DNA from: a virus
Virus record (IMG/VR): IMGVR_UViG_3300032236_001391
Location: 1-64,000 of that record
Length of the DNA: 64,000 nucleotides
Direction: 5' to 3' (one strand)
The notes under the pieces were generated by a model. It saw only the letters and a program-made list of their open reading frames with translations, was not told the DNA's origin and searched no databases. This document shows, piece after piece, positions 51,785 to 60,317 of the stretch. Each line of letters opens with the position of its first letter. The first letter of the stretch is position 1. The translations under genes were made by a program, and so were the position numbers.

Positions 51785-53385
51785 AAAAGCTATTAATCCT
51801 ATTATCTATTTTGTTCTCTATCAATTCAAATGCTCAATTGATTATAAATCAATCGATTGTTCAAACGCCACCATATCGTGTCGGAGATACATTAACACTT
51901 AATTACACAATTTCAAATACCGGAACAACACCTCGTTATTTCTGGTTAAGGTACCAATGGAATAATTCAGCATTACAATATGTTCCTAACAGTACTATAT
52001 TCTATCAAGGAAATTCTTCACAAACTTATTTCACAATGTGGAGTAATTATTTATTTAACCCTTCCCCGTCAATTAGTATTGGAGATCTGTATGCACAATA
52101 TAAAGCATCTCCTTGGAACTATATGATTAATAATAGTTGGAATGTAGGACAATTAACAATACAAAGAGCAGATGCTTCTATCAGTGGTGTTATAGCATCT
52201 CAAAAATTTATTTTATTAGATAAGAATGATTATACTAATATTCATAAATTAGATATGGCCTATGCAAACGATGCGAGTGGTAAATATATCACAAATATAT
52301 ATTCTCAAATTTTAGATTACTCAATACCAACTTCTAGCATAGTTGGTAATACATCCGCTTATAAAGTAATGATTGCGTTCCCTCAAGGTGATACGTCTAT
52401 TACACATTTAAATGCGCAGTTAATGAATTTAAATTTAGATGGAACAACTAACTGGACTTTACCTCCTATTGCACAAGCTAGCTTCAATGCGCAAGGTATA
52501 GCATCATTTACCGGTTTAAAAGTAGGACAGAAATTTGCAGCATATGTGACCCCATCGTTTCACTCTTTATATTTAGATAATATAGTAACAGTATCCGATG
52601 CTTATAAAGCTTTCTTAGGTATATCTGAAGTTGGACTTAACGGAACGTCAAATTATTTTACATACCCTACATTACAGAAAATGATTGGTAATGTTTCAGC
52701 ATCACCATTAATTGATAGCACTTTTGATAATAACGATGCGTATTATTTATTCTCATATGTGATGGGAATTGATGTAAGCAGTAAAGCGAAAATACCAACA
52801 ACTGCTGCAAATACGTTTAATTTTATTTCAGGTAAATATAGTACCTGGTATAAAGGTGCAGTATCTGATCACACATTTACAGTTAACTCTATAAATCAAA
52901 CAGATACATTGGCTTATGCATATGGAGGTGATTTAAATTTTTCAAATTCGACCGATCCTTCGTTAATACCCGGATCTACCGCCGGTCTTAGAATAAGTAA
53001 ATCTAATTCAGCTGTAGTAACAACCGCTAAATTGAGTTTAACATCTACAATAAGTAATGGTAAAGTTATATTAACAGGAGCATTGTCTCAAGCTGATTTA
53101 GCTGGTCTACAAGTGGTATTACAATATGATAATACTAAATTGACTTTAGATAACATAACATTTGATTCTGGAAATACCGTAACTAACTTTTCATCTAAGA
53201 ATGAAAATAGATTGACATTTGGTTCTATCGATCAGTTAAAAACATCTAGAATTAAAACGGGTACTCCTTATACTCTTACATTTAATTCTAATGTCCCTAT
53301 AACAAATACAACAGGTTTATTTTTTACAGTATTAGCGGATGCTGTTGATGGAAACGGAAATAAAGTTGCGTTATCTGTAGAATAA
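51781..53385 (+). CDS. Secreted protein with cohesin-like C-terminal domain
   Basis: 534 aa. Signal peptide KKLLILLSILFSINSNAQ. A first beta domain (RVGDTLTLNYTISNTG) is CARDB-like. The middle (VTVSDAYKAFLGISE and DNNDAYYLFSYVMG) has calcium-binding, dockerin-like features. The C-terminal 120 residues (ALSQADLAGLQVVLQYDNTK) resemble a cohesin fold. Such parts form cell-surface adhesive complexes in bacteria. In a phage genome the role could be altering the host surface or forming an extracellular structure. Confidence 0.65.
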   Translation: MKKLLILLSILFSINSNAQLIINQSIVQTPPYRVGDTLTLNYTISNTGTTPRYFWLRYQWNNSALQYVPNSTIFYQGNSSQTYFTMWSNYLFNPSPSISIGDLYAQYKASPWNYMINNSWNVGQLTIQRADASISGVIASQKFILLDKNDYTNIHKLDMAYANDASGKYITNIYSQILDYSIPTSSIVGNTSAYKVMIAFPQGDTSITHLNAQLMNLNLDGTTNWTLPPIAQASFNAQGIASFTGLKVGQKFAAYVTPSFHSLYLDNIVTVSDAYKAFLGISEVGLNGTSNYFTYPTLQKMIGNVSASPLIDSTFDNNDAYYLFSYVMGIDVSSKAKIPTTAANTFNFISGKYSTWYKGAVSDHTFTVNSINQTDTLAYAYGGDLNFSNSTDPSLIPGSTAGLRISKSNSAVVTTAKLSLTSTISNGKVILTGALSQADLAGLQVVLQYDNTKLTLDNITFDSGNTVTNFSSKNENRLTFGSIDQLKTSRIKTGTPYTLTFNSNVPITNTTGLFFTVLADAVDGNGNKVALSVE

Positions 53386-53413
53386 TAAAAATTAAACTAT
53401 AAAATAAAAAACA

Positions 53414-53782
53414 ATGAAAAAGCTATTCTTATTAACGTTAATTGTTGTGATTGTATCGGGATGTAGAAAATCAGACATTATATTACCGATAACAAAAGTT
53501 CCAACTGATTTAGCAATAGATAATTCAATTGGTATTAAATTAGAGTCAACTTTTGTATCAGGTGATGTATCTATGAATGTTAAAAGCAATATATCTCAAC
53601 CTGCAATTCTTAAGATATCAGATCTGACCGGTAGAGTTGTTTCAAAATCGGAAGTTGATTTAAAAGCCGGTGATAATATACTGAAAGTTTATTCTGCAGC
53701 ATTACCTTCATCTGCCTATAGAATTGGATTTTACGATATAAAAGATAATTTATTATCTATAACAGATTTTAATAAATTATAA
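53414..53782 (+). CDS. Lipoprotein with T9SS sorting-domain-like fold
   Basis: 122 aa. KKLFLLTLIVVIVSGCRK is a lipoprotein signal with the lipobox Cys at residue 18. The C-terminal 60 residues, ILKISDLTGRVVSKSEVDL and AYRIGFYDIKDNLLS, follow the pattern of the Bacteroidota type IX secretion C-terminal sorting domain. As a lipoprotein it would stay on a membrane, so the domain may serve as a binding module. Placed between two large exported proteins. Confidence 0.6.
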   Translation: MKKLFLLTLIVVIVSGCRKSDIILPITKVPTDLAIDNSIGIKLESTFVSGDVSMNVKSNISQPAILKISDLTGRVVSKSEVDLKAGDNILKVYSAALPSSAYRIGFYDIKDNLLSITDFNKL

Positions 53783-53796
53783 TAATAAATCATTTA

Positions 53797-55128
53797 ATGG
53801 TAAAACATTTTTTTACCGTATTGATTTTGTTTCTAGCATGTAATAGATCATATGGACAAACATATACCCAAACGTTTGTAGATAAGTGTACAGGACAAGT
53901 CAAAGTGGCAACTACAAATTATGTAAATGGAAATGCTGTAGTTTCTTTTTACGATCAGGTTAAAACATTTACACAGCAGGAAGTCCAATCTGGTATACTA
54001 CAAGCCTGGTTACAATCCACTTATGCTCTTTATAATGCATTATCTTGCTCGGTAAATCCAGTAGTCACCTCAACTGTACAATCTGCAGCATCACAAGCAG
54101 CATCTAACGCAGCCTCAAACGCAGCGTCTGGTGCTGCTAGTGGAGCCGCTTCGGGTGCCGCAAGTAGCTCTGCATCTGCTTCTGCATCTTCTTCTTCCGC
54201 ATCTTCAAGTAGTAGTACAAGCTCATCAACATCATCAAGTGAATCTAATTCACAGTCTTCAGGTGAAAGTTCATCGTCTTCTTCATCTGATAATAAAAGT
54301 AATAGTGATAGCAAATCTTCTTCCGATTCAAAATCAGAAAGCGGTAGTGATTCTAAATCGGATAGCAAAAAATCCGATAGTAAAAGCGAAAATAAAAAGG
54401 ATGATCAAAAAAAGAAAGAAGAAGAAAAGAAAAAGAAAGAGGAAGAAAAAAAGAAAAAAAAATTAGAAAATACGAATCCGTTATTATTCGCCTCGGATCT
54501 AGCCGGTTCAGAATCAGTTGGTGGAAAGTATAGCGCGATGATTTCATTAGGAATATCTAAATCTTCTTTAATGGGAGATAAGTCATATAGCTTAACGGGG
54601 ATGATATGGTCTACACTAAACCAATTTGCTGTTTCTGGAGGTTATACAAAAATGAATTTTAATAAAGGAAAATTGAATAATATCAATAGTTACTCAATAA
54701 CAACCGCATATTTACAAGGAAACCTAATGTCTTTGATGGGATATACATATATAAAGCCAAATCCAAAAATAGGTACATATGGTTATAATCTAGGCCTAAT
54801 TCAACTATTTATGAAAAATTCTAGTGGATCCGGTTATAATACGATGATGTCAACCTCAATGGTAGCTTTTTGGATGAATGCGTATCAAATAAATAAAAAG
54901 ACAACGGTATCTCCTCAAATATTTTGCATGAATTCTCCTATCGCTTGGGATCCAAAAACAGGAAAATCGACATTTAATAGTCATATTCAATATATTATTG
55001 GTACCGGTATAGATTATAAAATAAGTAAAAGGTTTGGTTTTAATTTTTCATATAAAGCATCCGCTCAAACCGAACCTAAAATTACTATTTTAAATAATTT
55101 TCAAATTGGGTCCAAATTAATATTATAA
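53797..55128 (+). CDS. Ala/Ser-rich exported protein with C-terminal outer-membrane barrel
   Basis: 443 aa. Signal peptide VKHFFTVLILFLACNRSYG. Residues about 90-125 are Ala/Ser repeats (AASNAASGAAS type), then about 50 Ser-rich residues, then a KKEEEK-rich highly charged block to about residue 225. The last 210 residues have alternating amphipathic strands (SLGISKSSLMGDKSYSLTG, FNFSYKASAQTEPK) and an aromatic/Leu end, as in outer-membrane beta-barrels. A stalk-like linker on a barrel is suggested. The repeats could vary in length by slippage. Confidence 0.65.
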   Translation: MVKHFFTVLILFLACNRSYGQTYTQTFVDKCTGQVKVATTNYVNGNAVVSFYDQVKTFTQQEVQSGILQAWLQSTYALYNALSCSVNPVVTSTVQSAASQAASNAASNAASGAASGAASGAASSSASASASSSSASSSSSTSSSTSSSESNSQSSGESSSSSSSDNKSNSDSKSSSDSKSESGSDSKSDSKKSDSKSENKKDDQKKKEEEKKKKEEEKKKKKLENTNPLLFASDLAGSESVGGKYSAMISLGISKSSLMGDKSYSLTGMIWSTLNQFAVSGGYTKMNFNKGKLNNINSYSITTAYLQGNLMSLMGYTYIKPNPKIGTYGYNLGLIQLFMKNSSGSGYNTMMSTSMVAFWMNAYQINKKTTVSPQIFCMNSPIAWDPKTGKSTFNSHIQYIIGTGIDYKISKRFGFNFSYKASAQTEPKITILNNFQIGSKLIL

Positions 55129-55230
55129 AAAATTTTGATAATAAAAAGGTTTGGTATAAAAACTTTAACTATATTTATTTTTATTATTCAAATTGGTTAA
55201 AATAATAATATTTATAATAAATAAAATCAT

Positions 55231-55608
55231 ATGGCAAAGGCAAAAAAAGAACAATCCCCAGAAGATAAAATGTCCCAAAACGAGAAACATAACGATGGAA
55301 CTATGAGCGGTTTGAAGAAAACCGTAATTGGTACTATAAGTACACTAGTTATTGGTGGAGGTACATTTTTAATGTCATATCTTCAAAAACCAAAGGATGA
55401 TGTCAAAGCAAATGGTAATCAACCAGCTATAAATATAAATATACCTTCTCAGCAACAACAACCGGCGGCAGCTACATCTAAGACTGTGATTATCAGAGAG
55501 AAAGCAGGAACTGTAGATAATGTTACTAAAAAAACTGAGCAATCGGAGAAACCTAAATCAATTAAAAAAGAGGGAGACGAATTTAAAAAGGAAGATCCTA
55601 AATGGTAA
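55231..55608 (+). CDS. Single-pass membrane protein with disordered tail
   Basis: 125 aa. Cytosolic Lys/Glu-rich start, one hydrophobic segment (TVIGTISTLVIGGGTFLMSYL) near residues 30-50, and a Gln/Pro/Lys-rich tail (QQQQPAAATSKTVIIREK) outside. The organisation recalls spanin-like or cell-wall-spanning proteins but lacks an identified partner. It follows a 100-nt AT-rich gap with a TATTTATAAT element (55209-55218). Confidence 0.55.
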   Translation: MAKAKKEQSPEDKMSQNEKHNDGTMSGLKKTVIGTISTLVIGGGTFLMSYLQKPKDDVKANGNQPAININIPSQQQQPAAATSKTVIIREKAGTVDNVTKKTEQSEKPKSIKKEGDEFKKEDPKW

Positions 55609-55651
55609 TGTAATTATTAATGCAATAAATCCTATATGGACCCCGACCCTG

Positions 55652-55867
55652 ATGAAAATAAAATTAATAAACACGATAAAAGAACTCTCGCTAATGTTGG
55701 CGATGTTCTTTCTGCCATTCGGTTACGATGCGTTATTCAAATTCATAATGGATATAACTGGTTCATATTGGGTAGCAGATATCGTTTTTTATTCTATATC
55801 GGCTTCATTTTTTATATTATATTTTTTATTAAAAGGTTATGTTAGAAAAAAATCTAAATCATCTTAA
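55652..55867 (+). CDS. Small membrane protein, lysis region
   Basis: 71 aa from ATG 55652. Two hydrophobic segments, LSLMLAMFFLPFGYDALF and WVADIVFYSISASFFILYFLL, are followed by a basic tail (KGYVRKKSKSS). The frame also extends upstream to 55520 but that would overlap the previous gene by 88 nt. Similar in size to phage holins or their regulators. Start choice is uncertain. Confidence 0.5.
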   Translation: MKIKLINTIKELSLMLAMFFLPFGYDALFKFIMDITGSYWVADIVFYSISASFFILYFLLKGYVRKKSKSS

Positions 55868-55879
55868 AATTAAAAAATC

Positions 55880-56140
55880 ATGACTTTCAAAGAATGGGTA
55901 ATTGAATTGTTCAAAGACGAGAGAGGTTCAATCTCTATCAAACCAGTAGTAGCATTTATTGGAGCATTGTTCCTATGTGTAACAATGTTAGCTAACTCTT
56001 TTTCAATAGCAGACATTAAACCTGCTCCTGAATTGGTTAATGCAGTAATGGTTATCACTGCAATCGGAATGGGTGCAGATACCATAGACAAATTCAGTAA
56101 AAAATCTCCAGCTGACTCTCCAGCCGAACCAGAAGCATAA
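55880..56140 (+). CDS. Putative holin
   Basis: 86 aa. Two membrane segments, PVVAFIGALFLCVTMLANSF and ELVNAVMVITAIGMGADTI, with an N-terminal amphipathic charged part (EWVIELFKDERGSIS) and a polar Pro/Glu tail. Size, topology and clustering with other small membrane proteins match class II holins. A hairpin terminator follows. No endolysin was identified near it. Confidence 0.55.
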   Translation: MTFKEWVIELFKDERGSISIKPVVAFIGALFLCVTMLANSFSIADIKPAPELVNAVMVITAIGMGADTIDKFSKKSPADSPAEPEA

Positions 56141-56145
56141 ATTAT

Positions 56146-56170
56146 AAAGGGAGACTAATAATCTCCCTTT
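56146..56170 (+). terminator. Hairpin terminator
   Basis: AAAGGGAGA (56146-56154) and TCTCCCTTT (56162-56170) pair over 9 bp. The following T tract is short (TTTACTT), so efficiency is uncertain. Confidence 0.7.
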
Positions 56171-56195
56171 ACTTAAACAAATAAAATAAAATAAA

Positions 56196-56426
56196 ATGAA
56201 AAAAGTTTTGATTAAAATGTTTCACAAGATCGCATATGTATTCTTGTTATTTATCTTGGTTTCGATTACATTTATTTTTTGTTTTGAATTATTTATTATA
56301 TATTTGCAATTCAATAATCGTAATGATACGGTAAAAAATATAGATAATAAAATTGCTTGGAAAATAGATGCTACATTTAAGAATGATTCAAATAACATCT
56401 GGCATAAGCCTGTTAAAAACAAGTAA
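56196..56426 (+). CDS. Small membrane protein
   Basis: 76 aa. One long hydrophobic segment (IAYVFLLFILVSITFIFCF then ELFIIYL) followed by a polar, Asn/Lys-rich tail. It lies 6 nt before the CsgG-like gene and may share its transcript. No family recognised. Confidence 0.5.
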   Translation: MKKVLIKMFHKIAYVFLLFILVSITFIFCFELFIIYLQFNNRNDTVKNIDNKIAWKIDATFKNDSNNIWHKPVKNK

Positions 56427-56432
56427 TAAAAA

Positions 56433-57149
56433 ATGAAAAAAATATTAATCTTATTAGGGCTATTCATTTATTTTAATTCAGAAGCACAAAATATTGGATC
56501 TACAAAAACTGAACAATATAAAGCTTCATTTGAAACTAAGATAGATATTAGTCAGTATATGGATTATGATGGTCCACAAATTCCAATTCAAATACTTAAA
56601 TGTGGAATAAGTGATGAGATGTATGAACAATATCCGGAACTAAAAGAAAAAAAAGTAGGACTTGGTGTTACTAATATATCAATGGAATACCTAGAAAATC
56701 TCAATCGTTTTCAATTTACCGAAGATAAAACAGAGATTAAAAACCGAATGGTAAAACAGTTCCAGGCATCGCAAGCTGGTATATCTAAAGATACTTTAAA
56801 CGGTAGAGGAAAAATTAGATTAGCACATTACTTCGTAGAAATAGAATGCTATGATTACTCAGTATCAGAAGATGAAGAAGTCAATCTAAAGGATGGGGTT
56901 AAAGACTTAATGGTAACCAGAATAGGTTTACAAGTCAGATTCACCGATGCTGAAAATGGTACAATAATAGCAGCTTCCGGTTTAGGTGAAGCTAAAACAA
57001 CAAGAGAATTAACATTTTTAAGCGATGCGACAGTAGATCCAGTTAAATTTAATCAGTCTACGATAAGTATTGCAACTAAAAAAGCTTTAGATATTGCATG
57101 TGCAAGAATTCTAAAGCGTATGGTAGATAAAAAAATATTCAATAAATAA
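56433..57149 (+). CDS. Exported CsgG-like protein
   Basis: 238 aa. Signal peptide KKILILLGLFIYFNSEAQ. The segments AHYFVEIECYDYSV and TRIGLQVRFTDAENGTIIAA resemble CsgG/curli-assembly-type outer-membrane proteins, which oligomerise into pores. The end NQSTISIATKKALDIACARI is shared with the exported protein at 51284. There is no lipobox, so it is likely periplasmic or secreted unless acylated elsewhere. Related CsgG-like genes occur in some large phages. Confidence 0.65.
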   Translation: MKKILILLGLFIYFNSEAQNIGSTKTEQYKASFETKIDISQYMDYDGPQIPIQILKCGISDEMYEQYPELKEKKVGLGVTNISMEYLENLNRFQFTEDKTEIKNRMVKQFQASQAGISKDTLNGRGKIRLAHYFVEIECYDYSVSEDEEVNLKDGVKDLMVTRIGLQVRFTDAENGTIIAASGLGEAKTTRELTFLSDATVDPVKFNQSTISIATKKALDIACARILKRMVDKKIFNK

Positions 57150-57156
57150 TACAAAT

Positions 57157-57510
57157 ATGGCAAACTCAGCACCAAAACCAAGACCAATGAGAAGTAAAAA
57201 GTCTGGAAAGAAAAAAGCAAAGTTGATAAATGTTAATAATGATATTATTAAGAAATTATTAGCATTAGCGTTATTAATTTTTATTTTCGGTTGTACTGCA
57301 CCGTATAAGATAATTGAAACTTATACAACCGATTCTACAGGAAAAACTGTTAAAACAGTTCAAAAAATCTATCCAAATAGAGATTCAGTTGTTGTTAATC
57401 ATACGTATAACGATATATCATTATATCCTTATCCATGGAATTATTATCATCCTTACTATCATTTGAGGCCTGTAATTATCTATCCTCGCGTAGCCCATTG
57501 GCATAGATAA
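57157..57510 (+). CDS. Probable lipoprotein with basic N-terminal extension
   Basis: 117 aa. A lipobox-like LLALALLIFIFGCTAPY occurs at residues 34-50 after an unusually long basic leader (KPRPMRSKKSGKKKAKL). The C-terminal part is Tyr/His/Pro-rich (YPYPWNYYHPYYHLRPV). A downstream start would give a more normal signal peptide, but no better Met precedes the hydrophobic run closely. Function unknown. Confidence 0.55.
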   Translation: MANSAPKPRPMRSKKSGKKKAKLINVNNDIIKKLLALALLIFIFGCTAPYKIIETYTTDSTGKTVKTVQKIYPNRDSVVVNHTYNDISLYPYPWNYYHPYYHLRPVIIYPRVAHWHR

Positions 57511-57567
57511 TAAAAAATTTATTTGTTTACGCATATATTATTACTTTTGTTGTTCTAAAATAAAGTT

Positions 57568-57855
57568 ATGGATAAAAAGGAATTTTCATTAGGTAATGGT
57601 AATAATTTAGAAATTAAATGTTCTACAATAGTTACTTTAAATCAATCCCTTATTGTGATCAATCAAGGGGAAACTCTCTCTTTAGATGTTACTATAAATG
57701 CTGATTTCGGTACTATTCCAGAAAAATATCATGAAATATTTTTAAATGTTCTATCTTCCAAATATTACGGAAGAGCAGTATTTGGAGATAATCCGTTTAG
57801 TCAATCCTTATCTAATTCTAAAAAAAGATGGTGGCAATTTTGGAAAAGTAATTAA
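57568..57855 (+). CDS. Hypothetical protein
   Basis: 95 aa, beta-rich start (FSLGNGNNLEIKCSTIVTL) and a C-terminal aromatic/basic stretch (KKRWWQFWKSN) resembling a membrane-surface anchor. TACTTTTG (57542-57549) upstream is promoter-like. No family recognised. Confidence 0.5.
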   Translation: MDKKEFSLGNGNNLEIKCSTIVTLNQSLIVINQGETLSLDVTINADFGTIPEKYHEIFLNVLSSKYYGRAVFGDNPFSQSLSNSKKRWWQFWKSN

Positions 57856-57869
57856 TTATATTATCTTTG
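57839..57869 (+). promoter_or_regulatory. Bacteroidota-type promoter
   Basis: TTTG (57839-57842), 19-nt spacer, TATCTTTG (57862-57869), 17 nt before the AAA+ ATPase start and overlapping the end of the previous gene. Confidence 0.6.
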
Positions 57870-57886
57870 TAAAAACGGAATAAAAA

Positions 57887-59092
57887 ATGGAAAAATCTAA
57901 CGTGGATAATACTGACAATTTATCTAATCAAAAATTAGAAACTAATTTTATAAATAAAAATATTTCTTTTTATTCAGACGACTATGTGGACGAGTTCCCA
58001 GTTGGTAGATATTTTATCGATAAATATTCAAAATTACCTTCTTCTTGTGTTTTAGAAGATAATTTAAAATTAGAACTTATTACAGAATTGATAGGTAATG
58101 ATTATAAATTGATATGGGTTAAAAAAAGGTTTAAATTAGGTAGTGTATTTACTTCTATTGAAGCATACGAAAAACATGGGATACTTGTATTATTATCACA
58201 TCTTCGCGAAAAAGAAGATGGAGTTTCTGTTAAAAAAAGATTTTACTCTTACGATGATTCTTATGATGAAGAACAAGAGCCAGATGATATAAGTAAAATA
58301 CTTCCAAATATTTTAAAAGGAACAATTTATTATACGGATGATAGTATCGCAGAAGATTTTTTTAATATTGCTAAAAAATATATATCTTCAAAGAAAACCA
58401 AATCAAAAATATCATTATTGATTTCTACTAAGTCTGGATTTTCTACATTACCACAAAAAATAAATAATCCTAAAATAGATATAAAATCTAATTATGGAGA
58501 GAAATTTATTAAAATCCATGATAAGATAATAGATCAATTAAGCGAATCTAATGGTAAAGGGTTAGTTCTTTTACACGGTCTTCCGGGTACCGGAAAAACA
58601 AATTACATCAGGCATCTTTGTAAGTCTATTGATAAAGAAATTATATTTCTACCTCCTTTCTTAGCAGAGAATATGTCAAGTCCTGATTTTATTCCATTTT
58701 TGTTAGATCATACTAATTCGATATTGATTATTGAAGATGCTGAAAAAGTAATACTAGATAGAGAAGGAGAACAAAGTAGTAGACAGAGTGTTGCTAATAT
58801 ATTAAATATGACAGATGGGATATTAAGCGATTGTTTATCAATTCAGATTATCGCTACATTTAATACCACAAGAGATCGTATTGATAAAGCTTTATTAAGA
58901 AAAGGTAGATTAATTGCTGAGTGGAAATTTGATGCTCTAAGTGTTGATGATTCTAATAATTTATTAAGAACTTTAGGTAAAAACCATATTACTAATAAAC
59001 CTTTGACTCTATCTGAAATTTATAATATAGAAGAAGAATTAAATGTAGTTCAAAAAGAAACAAATCAAATAGGTTTTTTAAAAAACAATTAA
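57887..59092 (+). CDS. AAA+ ATPase
   Basis: 401 aa. The N-terminal 215 residues are a substrate- or partner-binding domain of unknown type. The AAA+ core has the P-loop LLHGLPGTGKTNYIRH near residue 227, Walker B ILIIEDAEKV near 284, and LLRKGRLIAEWKF with the arginine finger region near 345. It resembles ring-forming unfoldase/remodelling ATPases (CDC48/BCS1 type) in large phages. It has its own promoter and could remodel proteins or nucleoprotein complexes. Confidence 0.8.
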   Translation: MEKSNVDNTDNLSNQKLETNFINKNISFYSDDYVDEFPVGRYFIDKYSKLPSSCVLEDNLKLELITELIGNDYKLIWVKKRFKLGSVFTSIEAYEKHGILVLLSHLREKEDGVSVKKRFYSYDDSYDEEQEPDDISKILPNILKGTIYYTDDSIAEDFFNIAKKYISSKKTKSKISLLISTKSGFSTLPQKINNPKIDIKSNYGEKFIKIHDKIIDQLSESNGKGLVLLHGLPGTGKTNYIRHLCKSIDKEIIFLPPFLAENMSSPDFIPFLLDHTNSILIIEDAEKVILDREGEQSSRQSVANILNMTDGILSDCLSIQIIATFNTTRDRIDKALLRKGRLIAEWKFDALSVDDSNNLLRTLGKNHITNKPLTLSEIYNIEEELNVVQKETNQIGFLKNN

Positions 59093-59103
59093 AATAAAAA
59101 AGT

Positions 59104-59403
59104 ATGTTATTAATCGTTAAGTACAAATCAGGAGAAGTTAGAAGAGTAAATTTAACACAGGAATTTTTTAATTCTTACGATTTATCTATTTCTAAAAGAG
59201 CATTAGATTTTGCACATATGAATGGTTCGGATGTTTATCATGTATCTGTACAAAGAGGAAATGAAATCGTATTTGAAAATATTTACAGAAGTAATGCACC
59301 TGAGGAGAAATCATCCGAATTTATTGTGGATGAATCAAACATAAAAAAAATGTTTAGAAATAAACATAAAAATGATAAGTTTACAACTAAAGTAATACTG
59401 TAA
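59104..59403 (+). CDS. Hypothetical protein
   Basis: 99 aa, small alpha/beta protein with VKYKSGEVRRVNLTQEF at the start and a charged tail (KKMFRNKHKNDKF). The stop overlaps the next start by 1 nt, so it is coupled to the phosphoesterase. No family recognised. Confidence 0.55.
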   Translation: MLLIVKYKSGEVRRVNLTQEFFNSYDLSISKRALDFAHMNGSDVYHVSVQRGNEIVFENIYRSNAPEEKSSEFIVDESNIKKMFRNKHKNDKFTTKVIL

Positions 59404-60143
59404 TGATAATTGTAGCGATAAGTGATACCCACGGTAGACACGAAATTTTAACTGGAACTGAAATGGGTAATCTATTACCCGATGGTGATTTATTGATTCA
59501 TGCTGGAGATTTGACTAATATAGGTGGTAAAGGAGAAGTGAATGATGTTCTTGATTGGTTGATATCTATTGCACCTAGATATAAACACGGTGTGATATTC
59601 ATCGCGGGTAATCACGATAGAGGATTCGATCCTAAGTTTAATCTAGCGGAAGATAAAAAAGATAAACCCGATTATCTTAAACATAGATTAGCTGATTTGG
59701 AATTAAGTGACTATGGTGTAACATATTTGGAAAATAACTATTGTATAATAGATAATATTAAAATATGGGGGTCTCCTATGACCCCCGATTTCTTTCCAGA
59801 TAGATGGGCATTCAATAGAACTAGAGGTGATATAATAAATGAATACTGGAAACAGATACCGGATGATACAAATATAATTATTACACATGGTCCTCCATAT
59901 GGATATAACGATTATGTATCTAGAGACCAATCGTATGTAGGTTGTTCCGATTTAGCTAATAGAATAAATGAGATAAAACCTTTTATATCAATACATGGGC
60001 ATATTCATGATAGTAGAGGTTATTCTTGGAACGAGGATACCAATTATATAAATGCATCTATTTTAGATGATAGATATGATATGAGATATCAGCCTATTGT
60101 ATTTGATGTAGATTTTGAACAAAAAAAATTTAATATAATCTAA
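59403..60143 (+). CDS. Calcineurin-like metallophosphoesterase
   Basis: 246 aa. All metal motifs are present: AISDTHGRH, DLLIHAGDLTN, FIAGNHDRG, IITHGPPYG and SIHGHIHDSRG. The length and motif spacing match small cytosolic phosphoesterases that act on nucleotides or phosphodiesters. A substrate cannot be given. It lies between an AAA+ ATPase and a nucleotide kinase, which makes nucleotide metabolism plausible. Confidence 0.88.
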   Translation: MIIVAISDTHGRHEILTGTEMGNLLPDGDLLIHAGDLTNIGGKGEVNDVLDWLISIAPRYKHGVIFIAGNHDRGFDPKFNLAEDKKDKPDYLKHRLADLELSDYGVTYLENNYCIIDNIKIWGSPMTPDFFPDRWAFNRTRGDIINEYWKQIPDDTNIIITHGPPYGYNDYVSRDQSYVGCSDLANRINEIKPFISIHGHIHDSRGYSWNEDTNYINASILDDRYDMRYQPIVFDVDFEQKKFNII

Positions 60144-60144
60144 T

Positions 60145-60312
60145 ATGAAAATTAAAAAAATAATTTATGTATTGTTTATCATTACAGGAATTTTAATAGA
60201 GAAATACGGATTACATACTGGTAATCCTGAACTAGAAAAATATTTTGGATTTGGTGCGGTTGGACTAGGATCTTTTAATTTAATATTAGATTATTTCAAA
60301 AGTAAAAAATAA
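60145..60312 (+). CDS. Small membrane protein
   Basis: 55 aa. KKIIYVLFIITGILIEKYG is one hydrophobic segment and FGFGAVGLGSFNLILDYF a second, weaker one. It starts 1 nt after the phosphoesterase stop and ends 5 nt before the kinase start, so it fits the operon exactly. Function unknown. Confidence 0.6.
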   Translation: MKIKKIIYVLFIITGILIEKYGLHTGNPELEKYFGFGAVGLGSFNLILDYFKSKK

Positions 60313-60317
60313 TTTTC

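Noticed and set aside
54030-54368. Antisense and out-of-frame ORFs across the Ala/Ser-rich gene (54030-54368 minus, 54131-54466 plus)
   Set aside because: They are by-products of the simple repeats and lack starts, signals or plausible composition.
55636-55845. Alternative frame ORF overlapping the small membrane protein at 55652
   Set aside because: Its start is followed by a polar, unpatterned N-terminus; the other frame has two clean membrane segments and a basic tail.
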